64,000 nt of DNA. Origin: Sanderia malayensis (lineage: Eukaryota > Cnidaria > Scyphozoa > Semaeostomeae > Pelagiidae). The first letter of the stretch is position 1. Every line of letters starts with the position of its first letter. Positions 13,701-22,293 of this stretch are shown in pieces. The stretch lies in assembly GCA_013076295.1 (NCBI GenBank), contig RQOL01000531.1, forward strand, positions 3,968,001-4,032,000. The letters run 5' to 3'. Made by a program: the position numbers and the translations under genes. The notes below the pieces were generated by a model. The model did not search any database and was not told where the DNA came from. It saw nothing but the letters and a program-made list of their open reading frames with translations.

Positions 13701-13827
13701 ACAAAAAACTAAAATTTCAACAATTTCTATAACCAATACTGTTTCTTTTGAATTCATAAGCACTTATTAGATTCGTTAAGAAATACCTGTTTATGTGGAA
13801 TAGATCTTCAACTTTGTAGGACGCCAT
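7711..13827 (-). CDS. AUP1: AUP1, lipid droplet/ERAD ubiquitin cofactor (15 exons)
   Basis: Exons in gene order (minus): 13827-13787, 13575-13438, 13149-13065, 12985-12917, 12572-12458, 12049-11977, 11418-11382, 11150-11106, 10952-10879, 10663-10597, 10320-10230, 9888-9772, 9313-9189, 7934-7849, 7744-7711. All phases agree and give 398 aa (human about 410). AUP1 is a monotopic ER/lipid-droplet protein that recruits the E2 UBE2G2 for ER-associated degradation. Visible in order: an N-terminal hydrophobic hairpin (residues about 18-58), an acyltransferase-like domain with FPEE-SPTNG (158-166), a CUE domain with VKDVLPQVP (301-309) and a C-terminal UBE2G2-binding helix ending KYLEKHPEFA. The acyltransferase motif I reads NSLSPLD (93-99) where human has NHVTPFD, so the histidine is missing. 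The assignment of exon 14, 1.25 kb away, rests on phase and the G2BR match. Confidence 0.88.
8176..8326. mobile_element. Palindromic MITE, ACAGTAAAA family
   Basis: Ends TACAGTAAAACCCCGCATAT and CTTACATTCGGATTTTTACTGTA. The interior carries AACAATAGCCTATTGTCTTG. It is very close in sequence to the copy at 24195-24346, including the shared string AGAACCTTCAGGGTGATTTT. It sits in AUP1 intron 13. Confidence 0.75.
9948..10226. mobile_element. Probable TACCGTAAA-family MITE, degraded
   Basis: One side has CCCCCAGGGTGCTAATTCGAGGATTTACG, an outward-reading family end. The other has GGGGGCTTATTTGAGAATTTACCG. The two are not in simple inverted arrangement, so this may be two fragments. In AUP1 intron 11, ending next to the donor of exon 11. 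Confidence 0.4.
10375..10500. mobile_element. ACAGTAAAA-family MITE fragment
   Basis: Left end TACAGTAGAAACCCGAAC is intact. The interior has repeated CTATTGTTCAAGCAC and ATAGGCTATTGTTTCTTC. No matching right end is seen. In AUP1 intron 10. Confidence 0.55.
12698..12902. repeat. ATGT/GTAT microsatellite
   Basis: About 200 bp of (ATGT)n with interspersed TAGC and ATCT units, in AUP1 intron 4, about 15 bp beyond the donor of exon 4. It creates long false reading frames on both strands rich in Met-Tyr-Val-Cys or Ile-His-Thr-Tyr. Confidence 0.9.
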
Positions 13828-13936
13828 TTTCTTTTCCAAGTCGCGGACATAGATATTGTTGTTGCTGTTGCAATCATGTCAACAAATGTCAGCTTTCTGA
13901 TTGATGACGTAGAGTGGAAAACAAATTTATCACAAA

Positions 13937-13942
13937 TTTATT
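13937..13942 (-). terminator. Poly(A) signal of KCTD9
   Basis: Minus-strand AATAAA (with an overlapping second AATAAA) about 180 bp downstream of the KCTD9 stop and about 110 bp upstream of the AUP1 start codon. The two minus-strand genes are therefore tightly packed head to tail. Confidence 0.5.
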
Positions 13943-14121
13943 TATCATTATTATTATATAATCTACTAATCAAACTAATCACATTACAAAAAACAATAAT
14001 TCGTTACAAATTATTACATATGTATAAATAATCTCATTTAACTTCATTTAATTAGTCAATCAATTAGTTTAGACAAGACAAACTAAGAGACAGTATTGGC
14101 TTTTTGTTTTGTCTCTTCTTC

Positions 14122-17100
14122 TCACATCAAATGAACCATGTGCAGGGGTGTCGTAAGGTTCAGAAAAACAGTCCCAACCACATTTGCACCACGTAGATTC
14201 GCTCCTTGAAGATCACAGCCAGTAAGATTGCAGTTCTGAAATGAAGAGTGAAATCAAATGGACTTAAATAACCCATGATCGTCATTTAAAATTGTATTTA
14301 ATGCATACACACACTACTTACCTCTAAATCTGCCCCAGCGAGCATGGCATCGTGTAAAACACTATTTTGCATGTTGGCTCCTTTTAGGTTAGCCAATCTC
14401 AGATTGATACCTGTCATTTGGCTGCCTTCGAGAAGAGCTCCTTTTAAATTTGCACCTAAAACAACAATAACTACAAACTTTATCCATGAAAGATTACTAA
14501 TTATTGCATAATTCAGTTTGCAACATATAGTTGTTGTAACAAAGCCTGGTTTCCGTAAGCCTGGTTTCCATATGGTCTTGTGGGTCGCTGAGGGTCGCTA
14601 AAAGGATTAAAAATCACACAGAGACATTGTCAAAAGTTGATTTTAATCCTTTGAGCCACCCTCAACGACCCTCAACGACTATATGGAAACCAGGCTTAAG
14701 ACTCGATTCAAGCATAGATGTAGCAATAATGTTTGTCCACTGTTTAGTATCAGCAGAAAATAAGAAACACAGTACAGCAAAACCTGCACAAGGCTGAAAG
14801 GAAAAATTGCAGGTTCTTTTTTACTGTAGTATAATAGAAAACCCCTTATTTCCAAAGCAACACAAATACACGTACCTTCTAAATTAGCCTTGTGTCCGGT
14901 TGGATCTTCAAAATTACATTTGATTAAAGATGCACCCTCTAGATTGGCTCTTGACATTTTGATGTTGCTCAGGTTAGCTTCCTACAAAATCAAAGCAACC
15001 AACTTCGTCACTGAATCAAAGGAGAAGAAACTATGATAAATACGCATGAAAACGCATATTTATGCATAATTATGACATAGCACAAGTGTGCATACATGGT
15101 ACTAAGATTGCATGCTCATTACGTCATGTGGAGTTCGCAAAAGCAGGAGTAACGTGTGTATTACGGAGGGATTATATTCTGCGATATGTGCCAAAATACC
15201 AACTCGCAACTCGCAACTCGCAACTCTTGACTCGTGACTCATCATATCTCTGTACTTCATCATATCTAAGCAGTTCAAAGAACCATTGCTATAGCGAGAC
15301 GTTCGTTATCTGAGGGGTTCGTTACACAAGATTCCACTGTAGTAATTTGGTACTTGCATCAAGACAGGCGTTTGTGAGCTCCGCTCTCTCCAAACAAGCA
15401 TTGCCCAAGTTTGCGCCGGACAAATTACATCCAACTAAGTTAGCGAGCTTGAAATTAATGTAACGAAGATCCAAATTGGACAGATCAGCGCCGTGTAGGT
15501 CGACACCCTAAAAAAAGAAGACTTTACTTTAGTAGCATCGAAAAAATACCGCATTTTCTCGACTAGGCGCCCGGGGCGGTTATTAATTCCAGCACTTTTT
15601 ATGGAGGTGATTTTCGTGAAAACTGGGAATGCCGAAAATGCCGTGAAAGACATTTTTGGATGTGAGAAAGAAAATTTAAAGTTGTAGAGAAATTTTAAGA
15701 AAATGAAGCAAAATATACTTGGCAACGGAGTTCACAGATTGATGGAGTTGAAAGCAGAATTCTGACGAATTCAGCTCTTGCCATGGGGAAAATGCTCGTT
15801 CTGATGCCCTGAAAACAAAAAACAAGGTTCACTATACTTTGGTATCCAACAAATCAACATATGGTCTGCAATTCTCGAATTTTCGAGCTATCTATCCTAG
15901 ACAGCTTTAGTTTGTCTCAAAATAATGAGTTTGGCTCTATTTAGTGGGCTTCAACTATTTGTAAGTCAATCTTTGATCGGAACAGAACTTCAAAATAGCG
16001 TTGAAAATCGGAAACACACTAAAGCTTTTCGTCTGACACTCATCGAAGTAGTACGTCAGAAAGAGAACGAAAATGAAAACCTAACAAATTATTATACCCA
16101 GAAGAGAATCGAAATTGGCCAATCAGAAAAGAGGTGAATGATTGGTATAGCGGTATAGCTTTAGTAGTTATTATGTTTCGCTATGTTTCCGATTTTCAAC
16201 GCTATTTTTATTTGTAAGTCGGAGTTCAATCTATTTCTATTTCGATTTATAATCTTTTCAGTTACTCTTTGCACACAATTATTTTAAAAACACAACCTGA
16301 ATTTTATGCTCCAACTCCTCAACTAATTTGCCAAGTCCGAAGAATTTCGCTTCTTCGAGCAATCCTGCAATGAAAAGCGACTTCAAAACAATAAACTTAC
16401 GAGAAAGCCCTAAAATAGATTATACCAATTAGAATTTCCAAATGTTCTCAAACCCTTGAGGTCGGCTGTGTTGGTATTAAGAATAATCGATCCTTGGCGC
16501 AAGTAGTTCAAGATTGGTTCGAAATAAACCGGGCTTCTGTCAATCAGATAAGCTCCTTGGCCATCAACTCTGCTATGCCAAGTACAATCTGCAAGGAGAG
16601 AAAATCACACTAATTTCAACCTATCTGGTTGTAGGTGTTACAATTGACACCTACAATATCACCTGCCTGCTATCTCAAACGATTTTCCATTTCTCCTCAT
16701 TTTGGTACAGTATACTATGGGGCATCCATTATTCCAAACATTCACTATCTTAAAAAAATTTGATTTCCCTTGAAAGCTTGAGATAACAATTAATTTTTCC
16801 CTGAAATTTGGCATCAGTGACCTTCTATTTAATTCATTGTCTTCTAATTAAAGCATAACACCCATCAATTTCCCAATTTTCAAGCAGCATATGTAAGCCC
16901 TGCACGGCGCATAATGCAATACACAGTACACAAGAGACAACACCAAACTCATACACAACTACAAAAACGTGTGTGCTCACAGTTTACTAGTGTTCGTTCA
17001 GCCGTCTTCAATCGTCTTCAAAAACCAGAATTCAAAAACCAGGGGGGGCATCACGAAATTATTTTAACAATTCAACTAAATTGATTTAATGTCCACACAT

Positions 17101-18354
17101 GCATTATCTCCAACACTTGCCATCTCAAAAAATGTCCATTCCCATTGAGAGTTCAAGATAGAGGAGTCAACTGTATGTAAGCATAGTTCTAGGTTACTTA
17201 ATATAAGGCAGTGCTAGCTTGTAGCCCGTACATCTACAAGGCACAATATAGCAAAATGTAGGAATGAGAAATGAAGTCTACCTTGGGTAGAGAACATTCT
17301 AGCCAGCATACTGTTAGGATCTTTTGTCAAAGTTGTCCTTGTTGTGACAAATCTTGTTCCACCAACATTTAAAGTAACCCACTCATCATTCAATGAGGCA
17401 GCTAGACAAAGAGAAACCTAGCAATATCAGTGAAGCTTATCCGAGCATTGGATTTGAGTGATAAAAGATATGATAACTTGAATATTCATAATTAAAATAA
17501 AATACATTTAGGTTTTTCTGGGCATACCGGTTGGTTCAGCAATCTTTTGGCTGTAGCAAGGAACAACACTTCCAACATTAGAAGATGGGTCTGGGAGAAA
17601 CATGAAGAAGTTGGTATTGTGTACATAAAAAGTGTTTATGATCAAGCTGATATGACAACTTCTTTAATTCAAATTAGAAGAAACATAAAAATAGAAAATC
17701 ATAGAAAATCCATCAAAAAAAGTCTAACCAATAAACGCTTCTCCAGCAGAAACAAAAACAGATTCATCATCCCTTTAAAAAGAATTCAAAACATTATTTT
17801 GCATTCATTCATATGTTCATTATTTATATAGATATAGCATGGAAATAGAAACATTGTCAAACTAACAGATGACCCAGGTTGGAAAACATGTCGATTTTCG
17901 TGGACACGTCGTAGCGAGCTGCGAGTGAATGGCCGATGCTTTTGTTCGTAGCTGCGACTCAAAACTACGAGCAGCGTAGCGTCACTGCGAGCATTTGCAT
18001 GTTTTCCAACCTGGCAGATGACAAACCTTAACAAAGCAATATCATCAACTTCTGCACCATCCATTGAGAAAATTTTGACTGCATCAATACCCAATTTCTG
18101 CTTTGACACATCCAAGAGCTCTTCAATGGTTTTAGGAAACAATACCATCTAGATTAAAATTGAATAAATACCTTAATGTCTTCCCAAATAATGACATCAT
18201 ACAATGGAGCTTACGAGTGATCTGTCCCTCCTATCTGTCCATCTACCTCAAAAAACTCAAAAAACAGTTCCAGATAATTCAATTCCCCTACCTTTCCTGC
18301 TTCATGCCTGCAACCATTCCTAAAGATTTTTAATCGTGCAATAGATGCACTCAT
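14122..18354 (-). CDS. KCTD9: KCTD9, BTB and pentapeptide-repeat CUL3 adaptor (12 exons)
   Basis: Exons in gene order (minus): 18354-18292, 18148-18027, 17772-17729, 17590-17528, 17401-17282, 16588-16454, 16364-16297, 15808-15719, 15507-15358, 14981-14876, 14455-14322, 14235-14122. They give 402 aa (human 389). KCTD9 proteins are BTB-containing substrate adaptors for CUL3 ubiquitin ligases. Residues 1-75 form the ubiquitin-like N-terminal domain (DDIALLRDD motif). Residues about 103-200 are the BTB/T1 domain (WVTLNVGG, then [19 protein letters not shown]). Residues about 236-395 are pentapeptide repeats of A(D/N)LXX type, including [14 protein letters not shown], ending TPLHM as in vertebrates. 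The exon 9 donor is probably GC rather than GT. Confidence 0.93.
14555..14699. mobile_element. MITE with long TIRs in KCTD9 intron
   Basis: Starts TAAGCCTGGTTTCCATATGG and ends in its reverse complement (CTATATGGAAACCAGGCTTA). The inverted arms run for about 50 bp each and include AGGGTCGCTAAAAGGATTAA against TTAATCCTTTGAGCCACCCT. Total about 145 bp, non-coding, in KCTD9 intron 10, 177 bp beyond exon 10 (14876-14981). Confidence 0.85.
14768..14830. mobile_element. Minimal ACAGTAAAA-family inverted repeat
   Basis: AGTACAGCAAAACCTGC and GCAGGTTCTTTTTTACTGTAGT face each other across about 25 bp. It looks like an internally deleted or hairpin form of the family, 46 bp beyond the KCTD9 exon ending at 14876. 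Confidence 0.5.
17874..18014. mobile_element. MITE with CAGGTTGGAAAACATG ends
   Basis: CCAGGTTGGAAAACATGTCG at the left is mirrored by GCATGTTTTCCAACCTGG at the right. Inner arms contain CGTAGCGAGCTGCGAG against GTAGCTGCGACTC and CGTAGCGTCACTGCGAG, so the element has nested inverted repeats. About 140 bp, in KCTD9 intron 2, with the right end only about 13 bp from the donor of exon 2. Confidence 0.8.
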
Positions 18355-18880
18355 TTTTTTTATAAAATCTATTTAAATTTAATCATGGTAAAAAAGCAAA
18401 ACTCTTCATGACAAAATTGCCAAAGGCCTTGACTTTAACTGGCTGGAGATAGGGGGGGGGGAATGGTATCTTGAGCCCACATGCACGACTATTGCCCACC
18501 TTTTCCATATTTGAGAAAATCAAAAATTCTTTTGGAACTGAAGAAAAGCCTTGAAATAAATGCTAAAAAATCTTGTTGCTCTTTTAACAATCACAATTAA
18601 TCATTTATCCTAGAATTACACCATATAATAACTTACAAATAATATGGAAACTTGAAGAATTATTTGAAAAAGTAAGAAATGAAATTAACTTCCATACAGA
18701 AAATTAACAAACTATCAAGGAAAGATATTAATGAAATGTTAATTTCATGCAAAACGCTATGCAGGAGAAAACGCTTGCTCTCTTGTTAATTGAAATGATG
18801 ATCGTATCAAAAATAAAAATCAGAGATTGGAAATAGCCGCTTAATATGTTTCATAAGGTTCAATATGCAAAGAGATCAGA

Positions 18881-20467
18881 TTAACGGAGAACATGTGGAT
18901 ACACAAATGCAGATGTCCTGAAAGTCTCTGGCATTTGAAGATATGTTCCACCAACTTTGGCCAGAAAACGAGTTCTTATTTCGCCGGCAGTCGCTGCTCT
19001 GATCGGACTTCTCACACCAAAATCTCCACTCTGCGATTTTATCAATGGCTCTTGCTCTGCTGATTTGGCAGCCACATCTTTCATTGCTTCCTTCTTGAGT
19101 TTGCTGAGCTCCCGTTGACTTGCGGAGTAATTCAACACCCCTCCTTTGCTGGAATCCCAAGCGTAGAGAAGGACTGTCACGACCAAACAGATGCACAGCC
19201 AGATGCAGAAGAAAACCTCAAGAACGAGGTATCCACTGCTGTCAACGATTTTTCCAGCAAGGATTGCAATCACCCCCAAGCCGAGATTCTGAATTGACTG
19301 CATGAAGCCATACGCAGTGCCAAGTTGGTGCTGTGGGATCACCATAGCGACAAGGGGCCAGAGAGCACAGGCAAGAAGAGAGTATGCAACCCCCATGACA
19401 CTCATAGGAATGAATGGAGACCAGAACGTTAGTGCCAGTACAACGTGACTGAGAAGTGTTGCAAAGACGGCAACAATAAGCCAAATAAGATTTCTCCCTG
19501 TTTTATCCACTAAGTATCCCAGAAGCGGAGATGCGCCGGCAGATATGAAGTATACCAAACTGTTGCAGATGTTGGCTTTGCTGGGGGATAGATCGTACTT
19601 TGCCTCAAAGAAGACCAAGCCGAGACTGATGAACGGAAAGACGGCAACATAGTATGAGACGCAAATGATGAATATGAGCCAGGCAGACATTGGGAAATCT
19701 TTGACATCTGTAATTCTGACAACTTCGCCAGTTTTCGCATCCTCCTTCTTCAAAATCCTGCTTGCACGTCTGTCGAAGTATGCCATCATGAGAGCACAGA
19801 AAAGTGACAGTAGACAAAACACGGAACCGAACAACAGCGAATAGCCAAGAGTCTTGTACGATGTGCTTGCTGGCTGATCAAACGCTTTATTAAGAAACTT
19901 ATAAATTGGTAACATAATGTTCATGTTCACGGTGCTACCAACTCTTGAAAAACTAAGCTGTAAACCAAATACTGCGTTGAGCTCAGCGCCCTTGAACCAG
20001 CCAACAGTATAGGTATTCTGGGCAACGGCTAAAGACTCTCCACCAATACCAAACACAAACCGCCCTGCCTCCATTGCTATAAGGGAGTTGAAGTAGGCGC
20101 CCAGGCCAAAAATTATCTGTCCAGCCGTCACAAACAGAGCGAAGATAATTGTGCCAAGACGAATGCCAAAAACTCGGTCGATAAGAAATCCACCAAAAAA
20201 ACAAAGAACCACGTTAGGCCATGAATACCAGGCGTAGAACTGCATGAACTGTTCTTTTGTAATCTTTAAATCGCTGATCATCGTCTCTTGCAGGGCAGCG
20301 GGATTATCGTAGCAAAAATAGCTGCCGAAGCTGATGAAACAAATGAAGACTAGAATGCTGTACCTATGGGCTGGTTTGTGTGGGTCGCACATTGATGAAC
20401 AACATATTGCTTCCTCAACAGTTTCTGTGAATTCAGAGCTTTCGTCTTCCATTGGGCCTGGCGACAT
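18881..20467 (-). CDS. MFSD1: MFSD1, lysosomal dipeptide transporter, intronless
   Basis: One uninterrupted 528-codon frame. The protein is a 12-helix major facilitator of the MFSD1 family, which in mammals exports dipeptides from lysosomes with the partner GLMP. Family signatures include DNPAALQ (54-60), YAWYSWPNVVLCFFGGFLID (78-97), RFVFGIGGESLAVAQNTY (136-153) and GSTVNMN. The hydrophilic C-terminal tail holds EQEPLI (471-476), a match to the [DE]XXXL[LI] lysosomal sorting signal. No dileucine is seen in the short acidic N-terminus, where the mammalian signal lies. The single coding exon contrasts with the many introns of the human gene and of most neighbours. The start at 20467 matches the expected N-terminal length. 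It diverges from BUD31. Confidence 0.93.
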   Translation of the reverse strand: MSPGPMEDESSEFTETVEEAICCSSMCDPHKPAHRYSILVFICFISFGSYFCYDNPAALQETMISDLKITKEQFMQFYAWYSWPNVVLCFFGGFLIDRVFGIRLGTIIFALFVTAGQIIFGLGAYFNSLIAMEAGRFVFGIGGESLAVAQNTYTVGWFKGAELNAVFGLQLSFSRVGSTVNMNIMLPIYKFLNKAFDQPASTSYKTLGYSLLFGSVFCLLSLFCALMMAYFDRRASRILKKEDAKTGEVVRITDVKDFPMSAWLIFIICVSYYVAVFPFISLGLVFFEAKYDLSPSKANICNSLVYFISAGASPLLGYLVDKTGRNLIWLIVAVFATLLSHVVLALTFWSPFIPMSVMGVAYSLLACALWPLVAMVIPQHQLGTAYGFMQSIQNLGLGVIAILAGKIVDSSGYLVLEVFFCIWLCICLVVTVLLYAWDSSKGGVLNYSASQRELSKLKKEAMKDVAAKSAEQEPLIKSQSGDFGVRSPIRAATAGEIRTRFLAKVGGTYLQMPETFRTSAFVYPHVLR

Positions 20468-21389
20468 TATGCTTTGAAGAAGTTGCTTCTACTTCGCACC
20501 AAAGTAATTCTTGCAATTAGGCATATATCCAATCTTTCTTTTCTTTGATATACCCTCCTGTCCTGCTCCCAGAAATTGACAAGAGAAGAGACATGAAAGT
20601 CATGTGATTTACTTGTCGTATGCTCCTGCGCGGTCGCATGCCATACGCCGCCGCATGCAATGGCCAAAATTCTTGGGGTTTTTTTGTCGCACCAATGGCT
20701 CTCTTTTTCGTACTATTGCATATGCTGAGACAATAATGTTACTCAAAATTCTGCCTTTCTAACTCAAACCTGGCAATCGATGCATGTATCTCCTCCTTTT
20801 TTACTCTGTAAAAGATCAAGGTGTGGGGTGCTTTTGTTTTTATTATTGCTAGTTTTATATTTAAGTCTTGTTTTCATGATAATTGTAACGGTCAAACTAA
20901 ATATACCATAAATGCTTAATTGAGCCCTAGGGGGGATATTTGATTTTCGATGGTCTAGAAGGGGAAGAGGGCTGGGGGGGGCTTTTGCAGCTTGCAACTC
21001 AATTCAATTCAACTCCATTTGGACGATAGAAAGAACTACTAGGACAGGATAGGATATAGAATAGAATAGAATAGAAGTGAGAAGAAAGAATTTGCTCCAT
21101 TTTGCTGTGGCGTGGTAAGTTAGGCATTTTTTGATGAATTTCTTCATTACATTCGATAATATAATATCACAACACTAAAAGGACAACCTAAGGAGTTGAT
21201 TCTTAGATTCAAACAGTTAACGAAGTGTTTACGGAAAGCAATCATCTTTCCGTTGTGAATTGATTTAGACTTAGGCCGGGCCTATTCTAGTGTTTATACT
21301 GCGTGATAAAAACGACGCCAAAACTCTCGAATAAGTTTATCGAATATTTATTTTATTTTACAGATTATAGAGACTCGTATCATAAAAAA
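20468..21389. promoter_or_regulatory. Divergent promoter interval MFSD1/BUD31
   Basis: These 922 bp separate two divergently oriented start codons. No coding sequence is supported here. A TTTTACAG acceptor-like site just before the BUD31 start (21356-21363) suggests a 5' UTR intron for BUD31. A short run of GATAGGATATAGAATAGAATAG repeats lies at about 21044-21076. No TATA box is obvious for either gene. Confidence 0.5.
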
Positions 21390-21824
21390 ATGCCAAAAGT
21401 TAAGCGGAGCAGAAAAGCGCCACCAGAAGGGTGGGAGTTGATTGAGCCAACATTGGAGGAATTGGATCAAAAAATGCGAGAAGTTGAAACAGAATCACAC
21501 GAAGGCAAGAGGAAAGTTGAATCTTTATGGCCGATATTTCGCGTTCACCATCAGAAGTCGAGATATATCTATGATTTGTACTACAGAAGAAAGGCAATTT
21601 CCAAGGAACTTTATGACTACTGTCTTAAGGAGAACTATGCTGATAAAAATTTAATTGCAAAATGGAAGAAGCAAGGATATGAAAATCTTTGCTGTCTCAG
21701 ATGTATTCAAACAAGGGACACAAATTTTGGCTCAAATTGTGTGTGTCGTGTGCCAAAAGGCAAATTGGAAGAAGGAAAAGTTGTTGAATGTGTTCACTGT
21801 GGCTGCAGAGGGTGCTCTGGTTGA
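21390..21824 (+). CDS. BUD31: BUD31 (G10) spliceosome protein
   Basis: A 144-aa protein, exactly the family length, starting [20 protein letters not shown] and ending in the conserved Cys-rich zinc-binding tail NLCCLRC...[14 protein letters not shown]31 is a core component of the activated spliceosome (NTC-associated). Near-complete identity to vertebrate BUD31 over its length leaves little doubt. The coding sequence has no introns. The chosen start gives the invariant [10 protein letters not shown]-terminus; upstream in-frame sequence to 21303 is not part of the family protein. It lies 470 bp before the haspin start on the same strand. Confidence 0.97.
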   Translation: MPKVKRSRKAPPEGWELIEPTLEELDQKMREVETESHEGKRKVESLWPIFRVHHQKSRYIYDLYYRRKAISKELYDYCLKENYADKNLIAKWKKQGYENLCCLRCIQTRDTNFGSNCVCRVPKGKLEEGKVVECVHCGCRGCSG

Positions 21825-22293
21825 ACTGATCTTCATATTGATCAATTAAGAAAAACATTTTAATATTTTTCATTGTTTTTGTGGTCATATAAATATGGAT
21901 CTTTTTTGCATCTTTGGATGGGGAATGAATAACTTATATTAACTTGGTTTTCATAGTTATTACTTGCTACTATATTAATGTTATGACTTGTTTTTACCTT
22001 TCATAATAGCATTTATTGTTTGACATAAAACTATGTATTTATGAAAGTAATGTGTTCTGTTGTTCTGCTTCTAAAATATAATATACGGTATTTCCCCAAT
22101 TTGGAGCTCTCGGGTGCTAATTTATTTCAGCATATTTGAAGGTAAGGTGCGTTTTTATTACGAAGCTGAGCACCCTGTGTTTTTGCAAAGGGTCTTCAAC
22201 ACTTCATCGCTTGCTGCCTCGCTATGGCGTTTTGGCGCGTGGTCGAATGAATATGAAACGAATTTATTTTTATTTTGATGGAATTTTTGTAAA

